Positions 29,297-40,940 of a DNA stretch of 64,000 nt are shown here, in pieces. A program made the translations under genes and the position numbers. The stretch comes from Ornithinibacillus bavariensis (GTDB lineage Bacteria; Bacillota; Bacilli; Bacillales; Amphibacillaceae): the NCBI RefSeq assembly GCF_018333235.1, contig NZ_BORP01000004.1, forward strand, positions 124,001 through 188,000. Reading direction: 5' to 3'. Within the stretch, counting starts at the first letter, position 1. Every line of letters starts with the position of its first letter. The notes below the pieces were generated by a model. It made no database searches. It was given only the letters and a program-made list of their open reading frames with translations, and had not been told where the DNA came from.

Positions 29297-31492
29297 ATTT
29301 ATCGTACGTGTTACAGCATAGACATCTTTTATTTGTTTAATTCTTTCAACAATTTTCCGTAAATGGTTCGTATTGTTAATCAGGATGGTAATTTGAATAA
29401 TTGCCATCTTGTTACGATCAGAACGTCCTGTTACGTGAGTGATATTTGTTTTTGTTTCATTTACTGCCTGTAATACTTCGTTAAGTAAACCTCTTCGGTC
29501 ATATCCGGAAATTTCCAAATCAACATGATATTGTTTTTGAGATTGATCACTTTCCCATTCCACATGTAGAAGTCGATCTTTCGCTTCTTCACTTTGAACA
29601 TTAGGGCAATCGGTACGATGAACAGAGACACCACGACCCTTCGTAATATAACCGACAATATCGTCACCAGGAACCGGACTACAGCATTTGGATAATCTTA
29701 CGAGAAGGTTGTCTACGCCTTCTACGATAACTCCTGAATCCTTCTTATGTCTCTTCGTTTCTTTATATTCCGTTTTAGTTCCTTCTAATGTCTGGGCAAG
29801 ATCTTGTTCCATTTGCCGTTTTTGTCGAATTTTATCTGTCAACCTTGTTGCAACAAGGGCGGCTGTGATCCCTTGATAACCTACCGCAGCATATAAATCA
29901 TCTTCTGATGTAAAATTAAACCGCTCATAGACTCGCTTAAGATTTTCTTCTGTTAGGGCTTCCTTTGGTTCAATATTTAGTCCTCGTATTTCTTTTTCAA
30001 CTAAATCCTTACCTTTAACAATATTTTCATCACGACGTTGTTTCTTGAAGAATGCTTTTATTTTATTTTTTGCCTGTGATGTTTGTGTAATTTTCAACCA
30101 ATCCTGGGATGGCCCATAGGAATGTTTAGAAGTTAATACATCCACGATATCGCCATTTTTCAACTCATAATCTAATGGCTCCATCTTACCATTTATCTTT
30201 GCACCAATCGTTTGGTTACCTATCTCTGTATGAATTCGGTAGGCAAAGTCTAGAGGAACCGACCCAGAAGGAAGCTCAATCACATCCCCTTTTGGTGTAA
30301 ATACATAAACCATATCAGAGAATAAATCAATTTTTAATGATTCTACAAATTCTTCAGCATCATGTGTCTCATTTTGCCATTCTAGGATTTCACGAAACCA
30401 GGTTAACTTTTCTTCAAAGGATTTTTTATCTTTATTAACAGGTTTTCCTTCTTTATAAGCCCAGTGTGCGGCAATCCCATATTCTGCAATTTCATGCATT
30501 TCCTTTGTACGAATTTGTACCTCTAATGGATCACCCTTTGGACCAATTACCGTTGTATGCAAGGACTGATATAGATTTTGCTTTGGCATAGCGATATAAT
30601 CTTTAAATCTGCCGGGCATCGGCTTCCAACACGTATGAATAATTCCAAGAACCGCATAACAATCCTTAATACTATTAACAATAATCCGGACCGCGAGCAA
30701 ATCATAAATCTCATTAAACTGCTTGTTTTGTTTCACCATTTTTTGGTAAATACTGTATAGATGCTTTGGACGGCCAGAAATTTCAGCATCTATATGGACT
30801 TCTTTTACTTGCTTAGTAACCTCACCAATTACTTCTTCTATATAGGATTCCCTCTCATTGCGCTTCTGCTTCATGAGCTGAACAATACGATAATATTGTT
30901 GAGGATTTAAATAGCGTAAAGCCGTATCCTCCAGTTCCCATTTTATAGTTGATATTCCAAGACGATGTGCTAATGGGGCAAAAATTTCTAATGTTTCATT
31001 TGCTTTTTCGCGTTGTTTTTCAGGCGGTAAATGCTTTAATGTTCGCATATTATGCAATCGGTCTGCTAATTTAATTAGGATAACTCGTATATCTCTTGCC
31101 ATTGCAACGAACATTTTTCGATGATTTTCAGCTTGCTGGGCTTCTCTTGATTTATATTTAATTTTTCCTAATTTTGTTACTCCATCTACTAGCATGGCTA
31201 CTTCTTGATTAAATTCTTCTTCAATCATTTCGGTAGTTACATCAGTATCCTCAACTACGTCATGCAAAAAGCCACCTGCTATGGTTTCAGGGTCCATTTT
31301 TAAGTCAACCAATATTCCCGCTACCTGAATAGGGTGAATAATATATTCTTCACCTGATTTACGATATTGATCTTTGTGGGCTACTTTTGCATATTCGTAT
31401 GCTCGCATGATAAAACTGATATCTTCCTCTGAAAGATACTGCCGAGCTTTCTCTATAATTGAATCGATTGTTATATTGTCACTTTTTCCCAT
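29294..31492 (-). CDS. relA: Bifunctional (p)ppGpp synthetase/hydrolase RelA
   Basis: Long RSH protein (732 aa), the stringent-response alarmone enzyme. The N-terminal HD hydrolase looks intact (EYIIHPIQVAGILVD, FLHDVVEDTDVT, KLADRLHNMRTL). The synthetase domain has HLYSIYQKM and LYQSLHTTVIGPKG; TGS is near 390-450 (VYVFTPKGDVIELPSGSVP), and the C-terminal ACT domain is EISGYDRRGLLNEVLQAVNE. Both activities are expected. Ribosome site AAAGGTG. Confidence 0.97.
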   Translation of the reverse strand: MGKSDNITIDSIIEKARQYLSEEDISFIMRAYEYAKVAHKDQYRKSGEEYIIHPIQVAGILVDLKMDPETIAGGFLHDVVEDTDVTTEMIEEEFNQEVAMLVDGVTKLGKIKYKSREAQQAENHRKMFVAMARDIRVILIKLADRLHNMRTLKHLPPEKQREKANETLEIFAPLAHRLGISTIKWELEDTALRYLNPQQYYRIVQLMKQKRNERESYIEEVIGEVTKQVKEVHIDAEISGRPKHLYSIYQKMVKQNKQFNEIYDLLAVRIIVNSIKDCYAVLGIIHTCWKPMPGRFKDYIAMPKQNLYQSLHTTVIGPKGDPLEVQIRTKEMHEIAEYGIAAHWAYKEGKPVNKDKKSFEEKLTWFREILEWQNETHDAEEFVESLKIDLFSDMVYVFTPKGDVIELPSGSVPLDFAYRIHTEIGNQTIGAKINGKMEPLDYELKNGDIVDVLTSKHSYGPSQDWLKITQTSQAKNKIKAFFKKQRRDENIVKGKDLVEKEIRGLNIEPKEALTEENLKRVYERFNFTSEDDLYAAVGYQGITAALVATRLTDKIRQKRQMEQDLAQTLEGTKTEYKETKRHKKDSGVIVEGVDNLLVRLSKCCSPVPGDDIVGYITKGRGVSVHRTDCPNVQSEEAKDRLLHVEWESDQSQKQYHVDLEISGYDRRGLLNEVLQAVNETKTNITHVTGRSDRNKMAIIQITILINNTNHLRKIVERIKQIKDVYAVTRTIN

Positions 31493-31573
31493 ATTATCAC
31501 CTTTGACCTGAAGAGGATACTTTCTTTCTAGTATCGAAAAAATATTACAAAAAGTAAAGTAAAACTTATTACA

Positions 31574-31610
31574 ATAGGTCTGATGAAAGCACTATTTCAC
31601 CAGACCCTAT
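31574..31610 (-). terminator. Stem-loop between apt and relA
   Basis: ATAGGTCTGATGAAA (31574-31588) pairs with TTTCACCAGACCCTAT (31595-31610). The T-tract on the minus strand is poor, so it may be a processing or attenuation structure. Confidence 0.5.
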
Positions 31611-31616
31611 GTCGCA

Positions 31617-32129
31617 TTAATATTTCATTAAGGTTAAAACATCATAGTCTTTTAGTTTTGCTAGACCGTCTAAATATGATAGCTCTATTAAGAATGCACA
31701 TCCAACAACGATACCGCCTAATTCCTCAACAAGCTGAATGGTGGCTTCAATCGTACCACCTGTTGCAAGTAAGTCATCCGTTATTAACACACGCTGTCCT
31801 GGTTTAATGGCATCCTTATGAATGGTTAATACATTCTTCCCATATTCTAAACCATAATCCACTTTAATAACCTCTCGTGGTAGCTTGCCTTCCTTTCGTA
31901 CTGGTGCAAAACCTACCCCAAGTGCATAGGATACTGGACACCCAACAATAAATCCTCGTGCCTCTGGCCCTACAACAAGATCAATATCCTTTTCTTTGGC
32001 AAATTCTACAATTTCATCTACAGCTGATTTAAATGCCATGCCATTGTCCATTAAAGGAGTTATATCCTTAAATTCAATGCCTTTCTTTGGCCAATCATTT
32101 ACAATTTTAATATATTTCTTATAATCCAT
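31617..32129 (-). CDS. apt: Adenine phosphoribosyltransferase
   Basis: Converts adenine and PRPP to AMP in purine salvage. The 170-aa protein has the PRPP-binding motif [13 protein letters not shown] and the base-recognition region [12 protein letters not shown]. The start overlaps the end of recJ by 11 nt, showing translational coupling; recJ-apt-relA is the conserved Bacillus order. Confidence 0.97.
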   Translation of the reverse strand: MDYKKYIKIVNDWPKKGIEFKDITPLMDNGMAFKSAVDEIVEFAKEKDIDLVVGPEARGFIVGCPVSYALGVGFAPVRKEGKLPREVIKVDYGLEYGKNVLTIHKDAIKPGQRVLITDDLLATGGTIEATIQLVEELGGIVVGCAFLIELSYLDGLAKLKDYDVLTLMKY

Positions 32130-34449
32130 GGGTTACTTCCTCCTTGAGATAATCCGTTTGTCCCATACATTCATTAAACCAGTTTACTAATTCGTCATAG
32201 GTTGCATAATACAGTGCCTTTTCAACCTTTCCTTGCTTGACACGATTTTGATAAACTATTGCTTCTTGAAGATCCTTTTTTTGAGGTGATTTATTAAGGT
32301 GAATAATTCCATCTTTAATCTTAACAAATTCAAGCTCTGAAAACACGTTTAACATAAAGAGTAAAGAATCCCTTGACCAGCCTTTTGCTTGTAAAATTTT
32401 CTGTTGTTCTTGCCCTAAATCGAGCTTTTCTCTCTTCCAAATCAATGAATATAACCATTTGAAGTCTTCACGGGAAGGAAAATGAGATAGGTAAACACTA
32501 TGTTCCACATAAAAGCATACATGTATACATAAAGGCTTTACCTTATGTATGATAGTTTTTAAGTCATCGAGGTCACTTGGTAAATCAGTTAGATAGAGAA
32601 CCTCAACTTGTTCACTTACTTTTATTGCTTGCTCATAGGACAATTGAGTAATTCCAGTAGGAGCTTTATCGTGTTCCTGATGCGTATACAATAACAAATG
32701 CTTTTCAAATTGATTCATATAGATAGAGAAATCAATTTGTTTTTTTCCACGATGATCGAACAGCTGCCAGTCATCAATTCGCATATCTTCAATTATTATC
32801 TGTGGTTTTCGAATCCCGTTCCACTCATTGATTCCCAGCTCACCTACTACTGATAATTTAGCGCTAGGTGAAATATGGGCAGCTAAATCACCCATGCCAA
32901 AAGCAATACCCTCTACTGAGCTAGCTTGATTTTTGAACATCAACTTTAAGTGCTTCTTCATATTTCCTAGCTGACGAATTTCTGTTGGTTGATGTTTAAT
33001 ATGAAACTTCGGCTTTGGATTTGCCATACCAAATGGGGCTAAGTGCTTCATTTCCTCAATTAATGCTTCATTAATATCTTCAATTTCAAGTGATTTACTA
33101 ATATATATTTCCTGTTTAAATTCATCTGGTGTCAATTGCTCTTGAATGATAGCGTCCAATGCTTGCTCCAATTTACTGACATTTTCAACTTGTAATGTCA
33201 TACCTGCTGCTTGTGAGTGGCCACCAAAATGGGTGAACAACTCCTTCACATTCATACAGTTTTGAAATAAATCGAATGCGGGTATACTTCGAGCAGATCC
33301 TTTGGCAGTACCATTTTCTTCATTAATACGAAGGACGATAGCTGGACGATCATACTTGCGAACAAGGCTAGATGCTACAATTCCAAGCACACCTTCATTC
33401 CAACCTTCTTTTGCTACAACAATTACACCTTTATTTGTATCGATTTGCACCGTTTCTTCTACTTCTTTTACAATTGTAGCAACAATCTTTTGCCGCTCCT
33501 GATTTAGTGACTCTACTATTTTGGCAAGCTCTTCAGCTTCATCCTTATCAGCAGTCATGAGCAGTTGAACAGCTAAATCAGCATCTTGAAGCCTTCCAAC
33601 AGCATTCAATCTTGGGCCTATTAAAAATCCAACATCTTCTTCTGTAGTATTTCCTTCCATATTACATAGCTTTTTTAATGCGACTAAGCCAGCTCTTTTT
33701 GTAACACTTATTTGTCGCAGGCCATAATAGGCTAATATTCTATTTTCGCTTTCCAAGGGAACTAAATCTGCAATCGTCCCTATTGCAACTAAATCTAAAA
33801 ATTGCTCTGGAAAATATCCGAGTAGGCTTTGGGCGAACTTAAAAGCAACTCCCACACCAGCAAGCTCCTTAAATGGATAATTTGGTGAGCATTTTGGATG
33901 AATTATAGCAACTGCATCTGGTAATTCTTCCTGTGGCTCATGGTGATCAGTAATAATTAAGTCAATCCCAAGCTCTTTTGCTACTGCGGCTTCATGAACA
34001 GAAGCAATCCCAGTATCAACTGTAATAATTAGAGTGTATCCATTTTCATAAGCAGCTCTAAATGCTAATTCATTAGGACCATAACCTTCTGTAAAACGGT
34101 TAGGAATATAGAAATCACAATCTGCTCCAAGCTCTTGTAATGCTTGTATTAAAACCGTTGTAGAGCTGACACCATCAGCATCGTAATCACCAAATACTAG
34201 TATTTTTTCATTCGCTTTAATTGCTTGATGTACACGTTCTGTAGCTATGTCTATTGCTGACAATTGGAGTGGATCAATCAAGTTTTCGATGGAAGGGTTA
34301 AGAAATGAATGTGCCTCTTCCATAGTCTGTATTCCTCGTTGTAATAACAGCTCTTGTATCACGGGGGATAATTCTGTTCCATCATCCAACCACTGTTGCG
34401 TAGTACCATTTTGTTTGGCAAATTTCCAATTTGCTTTACTTCGTAACAT
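32119..34449 (-). CDS. recJ: Single-stranded-DNA-specific exonuclease RecJ
   Basis: 5'-3' ssDNA exonuclease of repair and recombination, 776 aa. DHH domain: [43 protein letters not shown]1: [13 protein letters not shown]. An OB fold and a Bacillus-type C-terminal extension follow. The ATG at 34449, after AGGGGTG, is chosen; the frame is open 17 codons further but without a ribosome site. Confidence 0.96.
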   Translation of the reverse strand: MLRSKANWKFAKQNGTTQQWLDDGTELSPVIQELLLQRGIQTMEEAHSFLNPSIENLIDPLQLSAIDIATERVHQAIKANEKILVFGDYDADGVSSTTVLIQALQELGADCDFYIPNRFTEGYGPNELAFRAAYENGYTLIITVDTGIASVHEAAVAKELGIDLIITDHHEPQEELPDAVAIIHPKCSPNYPFKELAGVGVAFKFAQSLLGYFPEQFLDLVAIGTIADLVPLESENRILAYYGLRQISVTKRAGLVALKKLCNMEGNTTEEDVGFLIGPRLNAVGRLQDADLAVQLLMTADKDEAEELAKIVESLNQERQKIVATIVKEVEETVQIDTNKGVIVVAKEGWNEGVLGIVASSLVRKYDRPAIVLRINEENGTAKGSARSIPAFDLFQNCMNVKELFTHFGGHSQAAGMTLQVENVSKLEQALDAIIQEQLTPDEFKQEIYISKSLEIEDINEALIEEMKHLAPFGMANPKPKFHIKHQPTEIRQLGNMKKHLKLMFKNQASSVEGIAFGMGDLAAHISPSAKLSVVGELGINEWNGIRKPQIIIEDMRIDDWQLFDHRGKKQIDFSIYMNQFEKHLLLYTHQEHDKAPTGITQLSYEQAIKVSEQVEVLYLTDLPSDLDDLKTIIHKVKPLCIHVCFYVEHSVYLSHFPSREDFKWLYSLIWKREKLDLGQEQQKILQAKGWSRDSLLFMLNVFSELEFVKIKDGIIHLNKSPQKKDLQEAIVYQNRVKQGKVEKALYYATYDELVNWFNECMGQTDYLKEEVTHGL

Positions 34450-34571
34450 AATTTCACCCCTGACTAATCTATTATACACAAAATCTGCTAAGTGGGGCAA
34501 TTAGAATTATTATGTTTGATTTTCTTGAATGAATTACTCTTTTAAAAGGATCACATATTTTTGGTAATGAC

Positions 34572-34616
34572 AAATAGAAATACCCCTTGACGTTTAGCCA
34601 AGGGGTATTTCTATTT
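34572..34616 (-). terminator. Bidirectional terminator downstream of secDF
   Basis: AAATAGAAATACCCCTT (34572-34588) pairs perfectly with AAGGGGTATTTCTATTT (34600-34616), with a 9-11 nt loop and T-rich flank. Confidence 0.9.
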
Positions 34617-34628
34617 TCATATTAATCC

Positions 34629-36887
34629 TTAAACTTGTGGACCTTCAACACGCTTTTTCTTTCTAAAATCAAGTGGTTTTTCTTTTAATGATTTGCCACG
34701 CCATACTAACCATAATTGTGTAGCTAGGAATAAGGAAGAATACAATCCGGCTAATAGCCCTACTGTTAAGGCAATACCAAATCCACGAATAGATTCCGCA
34801 CCTAGGAATAGGAATGCAAGAACTGCAACTAGTGTAGTGATAGTTGTATTCAATGTTCTGGTCATGGTTTGAACAATACTTGTGTTGATGATACTTGCTA
34901 ACTCATCAAACGCCCGTATTGGTTTTTTCCTTCGCTGGATGTTTTCCCGAATTCGGTCAAATGTTACAATAACAGCGTTTATCGAGTATCCAATTATTGT
35001 CAGAATTGCTGCAACAATCGTAACATCAAATTCGATTCTAAATATGCTAAACACCGTGAGCATGATAAAGACGTCGTGTAATAAAGTTAGAATAGCGATG
35101 ACTGCAAAATAAAACTCAAATCGGAATGCTACATATATAATCATACCAATCGAAGCGATTGCAAGTGCATAAATCGCATTTTTCACAAGCTCTTGTCCTA
35201 CAATTGGTGAAACAACACTAATACTTGGATCTACACCATATTTATCATGGACGAATGCTTTTATATCGGAGACTTCTTTATCAGTTAAAACCTCTTGAAA
35301 ACGAATTGCAGCAATTTCATTATCATCTCCTGAAACTACTACAGATTTAGCCTGTAAACCAAGTTCATCCAAGTCTGACTCGATGTGTTCTTGGTTTAAA
35401 CTTTCCTCTGCCAATATCTGTACCCTAGTTCCTGCTGTAAAGTCAACCCCAGGATTTAGACGGAAGAAGATAAGTGCAATTGCACCAATTATAAGTAGTA
35501 TAGAAGTGAGCATAAAGAATAGCTTACGATGACTTACAACATTCCACTCACGATTTAAAAATTTAGCTGGTGCTTCTGATTTATCTCGAAGATCGCGAAT
35601 TTCAGATTTTTTGACAGCAAACCAACCTGGATGCTTCTTGAAAAATTTCACTTTAATCCAAAATTGTAGTAATAATCTTGTACCAAATACCGCTGTTAAG
35701 AAACTGACTAAAATACTAATGATTAACATCGTTGCAAACCCTTTTACTGAGCTTGTACCAAAAATGAATAAGACAGCAGCAGCCAAAATGGTTGTGATAT
35801 TGGAGTCTAGAATAGCACGGAAAGAGTTTGCTGTTCCCGCTTTAAAGGCAGATTGTAAGGATTTTCCTTCTCGTAACTCCTCTTTGATTCGTTCAAATGT
35901 AATAACATTTGCATCAACCGCCATACCTACCCCTAAAATTAAGGCAGCAATACCCGGTAAGGTTAAAACTCCATTTAGTAAATCAAACACAAGTAAAACT
36001 AAGAAAATGTATACACTTAAGTTAATGATAGATATAAAACCTGGAAAACGGTAAACCACTAGCATGAATAAATAGATAATCGCAATACCGATTACTCCAG
36101 CAAAGATGGTTTGATTTAACGCTTGTTCACCAAACTGTGCTCCGACAGATGTTGAAAACATTTCGTCCATATTAACAGGTAATGAACCAGAATTGATAAT
36201 ATCTGCAAGATATTTTGCTGATTCTACCGTAAAATTACCTGTAATCATAACATTTCCGCCTGGAATTGGATCAGAAACACCAGGAGCTGAAACATATTTA
36301 GGGTCTTCTTTTAAAGCCTCTGCCTTATAAGAATCTCCTTCCTCATAATCCATCCAGATAACAAGTAAATTTTCACCAACGCTTTTTTGGGCAAGATCAG
36401 CTGTAACTTGTGCAAATTTATCTGGATCTTTTAATGATAACGTAACAATTGGTGCATTTGTTGTTGGATGGAAGTCCTGTTTGGCACTTCCCGCTTTAAC
36501 ATCAGAACCATCCAATAGAACAGTGTCATTCACGTCACGGAATGTAAGCCTTGCAGAAGTTGCTAGCATTTCGCGTGCTTGCTCTTGATTTTTAACGCCT
36601 GCCAATTGAACACGAATCCGATCATTTCCTTCAATGTCAATTACAGACTCACTAATACCTAATTTGTTTACGCGGTCATTTAATAATTGAACAGTGGATT
36701 CCATTAAATCCCTTGTAACCTCTTGTTTTTTATCAATAGGTTCGACCTTATACAATACTTCAAATCCACCCTGAAGATCTAATCCTAAATTAATCCCTTT
36801 TGCAATATTCGGGGTAAAAAGACCAATAATGAGTCCCATTATGATAACAATTAAGAAAAAGGATGTAATACGTCCTTTATTTTTCAT
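34629..36887 (-). CDS. secDF: Protein translocase subunit SecDF (fused)
   Basis: Proton-driven accessory to SecYEG, as a SecD-SecF fusion of 752 aa with about 12 membrane helices. The SecD half has GINLGLDLQGGFEVLY, the P1 periplasmic-type domain, and LGVGMAVDANVITFERI. The SecF half begins after about residue 445 and has FRLNPGVDFTAGTRVQIL and IGYSINAVIVTFDRIREN. The fusion is normal in Bacillaceae. Ribosome site GGGAGG. Confidence 0.97.
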   Translation of the reverse strand: MKNKGRITSFFLIVIIMGLIIGLFTPNIAKGINLGLDLQGGFEVLYKVEPIDKKQEVTRDLMESTVQLLNDRVNKLGISESVIDIEGNDRIRVQLAGVKNQEQAREMLATSARLTFRDVNDTVLLDGSDVKAGSAKQDFHPTTNAPIVTLSLKDPDKFAQVTADLAQKSVGENLLVIWMDYEEGDSYKAEALKEDPKYVSAPGVSDPIPGGNVMITGNFTVESAKYLADIINSGSLPVNMDEMFSTSVGAQFGEQALNQTIFAGVIGIAIIYLFMLVVYRFPGFISIINLSVYIFLVLLVFDLLNGVLTLPGIAALILGVGMAVDANVITFERIKEELREGKSLQSAFKAGTANSFRAILDSNITTILAAAVLFIFGTSSVKGFATMLIISILVSFLTAVFGTRLLLQFWIKVKFFKKHPGWFAVKKSEIRDLRDKSEAPAKFLNREWNVVSHRKLFFMLTSILLIIGAIALIFFRLNPGVDFTAGTRVQILAEESLNQEHIESDLDELGLQAKSVVVSGDDNEIAAIRFQEVLTDKEVSDIKAFVHDKYGVDPSISVVSPIVGQELVKNAIYALAIASIGMIIYVAFRFEFYFAVIAILTLLHDVFIMLTVFSIFRIEFDVTIVAAILTIIGYSINAVIVTFDRIRENIQRRKKPIRAFDELASIINTSIVQTMTRTLNTTITTLVAVLAFLFLGAESIRGFGIALTVGLLAGLYSSLFLATQLWLVWRGKSLKEKPLDFRKKKRVEGPQV

Positions 36888-36943
36888 ATTAAAATTTCCT
36901 CCCTACTCTGTTTCCAAGGCAATATGTATATTCATTTCGGAGT

Positions 36944-37243
36944 TTACGTTTTATTCCCCATCAATGCTTGAATGGACGCCATTAAATCCTCATCTTGGAA
37001 GGACTGATAGGCATCAACGGTAATATAACTCATATAAATACTAGAACGTAGGTGAAATATATCCTGAATTACCTCGTAGAGACGCTTTTCTGGATTACCC
37101 TTCCATACTTTTTTTACAAGGCAGTCCCATATATTTTCTTCTGTTGCCTCTTTATATCCCATCATATGGAATTCATCTGCTTTACTCCTTAAGGCAGATC
37201 CTAGTTCTTTCTTCCAATCATTTACTGTTTTTATTACTTCCAA
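36944..37243 (-). CDS. comN: Post-transcriptional regulator ComN (YrzD-like)
   Basis: A 99-aa helical protein next to secDF. Core sequences YKEATEENIWDCLVKKVWKG and RLYEVIQDIFHLRSSIYMSY match the Post_transc_reg/ComN family; in B. subtilis ComN promotes accumulation of comE mRNA and interacts with DivIVA. The start is TTG with GAGGTG 5-6 nt before it. Assignment rests on family memory plus the conserved secDF-comN-spoVB position. Confidence 0.82.
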   Translation of the reverse strand: MEVIKTVNDWKKELGSALRSKADEFHMMGYKEATEENIWDCLVKKVWKGNPEKRLYEVIQDIFHLRSSIYMSYITVDAYQSFQDEDLMASIQALMGNKT

Positions 37244-37361
37244 GTTATCACCTCTTCAGGAAAGAATCTAAAGTTCTTGTACAAGTTGTCATGCTTGGCC
37301 ACATCAATTGCATATATATCATTGTATATGAAAATTTATTTTTTGAGAAGGCAGGTCGTCA

Positions 37362-38918
37362 ATGTTGTCGAAACAAACATTTTTACAGGGCACCCTTATC
37401 TTAATATTAGCTGGATTAATCACTCGCTTCTTAGGTTTCATTAACCGTTTAGTTGTTGCTAGGTTAATGGGTGAAGAAGGTGTTGGATTATATATGATGG
37501 CGCTCCCAACACTTTTCTTAGTCATGACGATTACTCAGCTTGGTTTACCTGTTGCTATCTCAAAGCGTGTAGCAGAAGCAGACGCACAAAATGATCGAGC
37601 AAAAATTAAACGAATTCTAGTAGTTTCCATTATTATTACAACCGTTACAAGTGTCATTTTTACATTCATTATGATATTCACAGCACCATTTATCGCAAAA
37701 ACACTATTAACTGATGACCGAACACTTTATCCATTGATTGCTGTTAGTCCGATTATTCCAATTGTTGCCGTATCATCCGTATTACGTGGATATTTTCAGG
37801 GTAAGCAAAACATGACCCCACAGAGTATTTCACAGGTCATTGAACAGGTAGTCCGAATAAGCTGTGTCGCATTCTTCGTTCACCTACTTCTCCCTTATGG
37901 AATCGAATTCGCTGCCGCAGGAGCAATGTTCAGTGTCATCTTAGGGGAGTTTATTTCCCTTTTGTATATGATTTACCAATTTAAACAAAAGAAAACCATA
38001 CGATTAAGACACCGTTTTTTCTCTTACTTAAAATCGAGTAAACAAACCGTAAAGGAACTATTCTCCATCGCACTTCCTAGTACAGGAAGTAAGATGATTA
38101 GTTCGTTCTCCTACTTCTTAGAACCGATTATAGTTGCTCATAGCTTAGCTTTAGCTGGACTTACCAGTGTAGTAGCAACGAAGCAATACGGAGAATTATC
38201 GGGTTTTGTCTTGCCACTGTTAATGTTACCTACTTTTATAACACAATCACTTTCGATTGCACTTGTACCAAATATTTCCGAAGCAGAAGCAGTATCGAAT
38301 AAAAAACTTATCCATTATCGAATTCATCAAGCGATACGGATATCATTTGCATCTGGTGCAATTTCTACAGTCGTCTTGACCATTTTTGCGGTACCGATTC
38401 TTACATTTATGTACGGCACAGCCAATGCAAGTACAATTCTTGTATTTATGGCACCTTTTTACATTTTACTCTATATTCAATCCCCTTTACAAGCGACACT
38501 TCAAGCACTAGATTTAGCTAAGCCAGCGATGTGGAATAGTCTAATTGGTGCTGTAGTAAAATTCATTGTCCTGTTTATACTCGCCTCCAACGAAAGCTTT
38601 GGCATAATGGGCGTAGCCATTGCCATGTCAGTATCTGTCATCTTAATTACATTACTACATTTAGCAGCATTACGAAAAGAAATTCATTTCTATATTCCTA
38701 TTAAAGATGTTAGTAAGATGATAGCTCTTATTCTTATAACATGGATTATTGGTAAGTATATTTATAATTTCTACATTATCCATGATCCAAATTTAATTCT
38801 CTTTCTGCTTGCATTAATCGTATTAGCGATAATTTACATTGTCTTTCTTTTCATTCTCAAATTCATTACAAAGGATGAATTAGAACAACTTCCATTCCTT
38901 CAAAAATGGTTCCGCTAA
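37362..38918 (+). CDS. spoVB: Stage V sporulation protein B (polysaccharide flippase family)
   Basis: A 518-aa MOP-superfamily membrane protein with about 14 helices. GLITRFLGFINRLVVARLMG and PVAISKRVAEADAQND match SpoVB, needed for spore cortex synthesis (probably lipid II or related flipping). A candidate sigma-E promoter (TCATGCT near 37289, CATATATA near 37311) is weak. A CTCGTC/GACGAG hairpin (38933-38956) follows the gene without a T-run. Confidence 0.94.
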   Translation: MLSKQTFLQGTLILILAGLITRFLGFINRLVVARLMGEEGVGLYMMALPTLFLVMTITQLGLPVAISKRVAEADAQNDRAKIKRILVVSIIITTVTSVIFTFIMIFTAPFIAKTLLTDDRTLYPLIAVSPIIPIVAVSSVLRGYFQGKQNMTPQSISQVIEQVVRISCVAFFVHLLLPYGIEFAAAGAMFSVILGEFISLLYMIYQFKQKKTIRLRHRFFSYLKSSKQTVKELFSIALPSTGSKMISSFSYFLEPIIVAHSLALAGLTSVVATKQYGELSGFVLPLLMLPTFITQSLSIALVPNISEAEAVSNKKLIHYRIHQAIRISFASGAISTVVLTIFAVPILTFMYGTANASTILVFMAPFYILLYIQSPLQATLQALDLAKPAMWNSLIGAVVKFIVLFILASNESFGIMGVAIAMSVSVILITLLHLAALRKEIHFYIPIKDVSKMIALILITWIIGKYIYNFYIIHDPNLILFLLALIVLAIIYIVFLFILKFITKDELEQLPFLQKWFR

Positions 38919-38999
38919 AATAAATCAAAAAACTCGTCTACTTTTGGATGGACGAGAATATGATTACTATAAAAGTACTTACTGGTTAGGGGGAAAAAA

Positions 39000-39377
39000 A
39001 TGCGCAATCAACAATTTGTTGCTTTACTTTATGGTTGGATAGTTGTATTAGGATTAATTCTTGTTTCAGGTATGGCGATAGCATTATTATTACGGTTTTC
39101 TAGTTTTAGCGAACCTGCAGTAGATTGGGTAACATTGGTTATAGGATTAATTTCTTTATTCATCGGCGGAGCGGTAGCCGGGGCAAAGGGAAGAAAAAAA
39201 GGATGGATCATTGGTGCTTTTACTGGCCTAGGATTTACCGTTTTTACATTTCTCGTGCAATACCTTGGATATCACGTGGGATTCTCATTGCAGCAAACTG
39301 TTTATCATTTATTCTACATATTAGCCGCTTTATTTGGTGGTGTTATAGGAGTCAATATTGCTTCTAATCATGAATAA
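39000..39377 (+). CDS. TIGR04086 family membrane protein (YrzE-like)
   Basis: A 125-aa protein with four hydrophobic segments (about 8-30, 42-60, 68-88, 98-118). GGAVAGAKGRKKGWIIGAFTG is the family-typical loop. It lies 81 nt after spoVB. Function unknown; the family is confined to Bacillota and often adjoins secDF/yajC/spoVB. Strong GGGGG ribosome site. Confidence 0.85.
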   Translation: MRNQQFVALLYGWIVVLGLILVSGMAIALLLRFSSFSEPAVDWVTLVIGLISLFIGGAVAGAKGRKKGWIIGAFTGLGFTVFTFLVQYLGYHVGFSLQQTVYHLFYILAALFGGVIGVNIASNHE

Positions 39378-39427
39378 CTAAAAAGAGAAGAGCATAAGAA
39401 ATCTCTATCTATTTTTTGAAATTTAAA

Positions 39428-39453
39428 AGAGGCTACCATAATGGTTAGCCTCT
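39428..39453 (-). terminator. Rho-independent terminator of yajC
   Basis: AGAGGCTA (39428-39435) pairs with TAGCCTCT (39446-39453), inner ACC/GGT continuing. TTTTAAATTT follows on the minus strand. Confidence 0.85.
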
Positions 39454-39461
39454 AATGTGAT

Positions 39462-39722
39462 TTATACAGATTTCACATCGCGAATCGCAGAACGATCGTA
39501 TGTAAGTTTTGAACCGTCACCAGCTTGTAGGACAACTGTGCTCTCATCCAGTGCATGGATAACACCATGAAATCCACCAATCGTTACAACAGCATCGCCT
39601 TTTTTCAGTTCAGACTGCATTAGTCGTACCTGCTTTTGACGTTTCTGTTGTGGACGGATTAGTAAAAAGTAAAAAATCACAAACATTGCAATCAAAGGTA
39701 TAAATGTTGCTAATTGTTCCAT
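39462..39722 (-). CDS. yajC: Preprotein translocase subunit YajC
   Basis: Single-pass 86-aa membrane protein associated with SecDF. The N-terminal helix (about 5-22) ends in FLLIRPQQKRQKQ, the family signature, followed by KKGDAVVTIGGFHGVI. It follows tgt in the queA-tgt-yajC order common in bacteria. Confidence 0.95.
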   Translation of the reverse strand: MEQLATFIPLIAMFVIFYFLLIRPQQKRQKQVRLMQSELKKGDAVVTIGGFHGVIHALDESTVVLQAGDGSKLTYDRSAIRDVKSV

Positions 39723-39782
39723 AGTACTTGTCCCTCCCTTCTAGACAAATTGCTTAAAAACGCATATCGCTTTTTAAACATG

Positions 39783-40940
<1,158 letters not shown>

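Noticed and set aside
35611-36054. 147-codon frame antisense to secDF
   Set aside because: Complement of membrane-protein codons; no ribosome site or recognisable domain.
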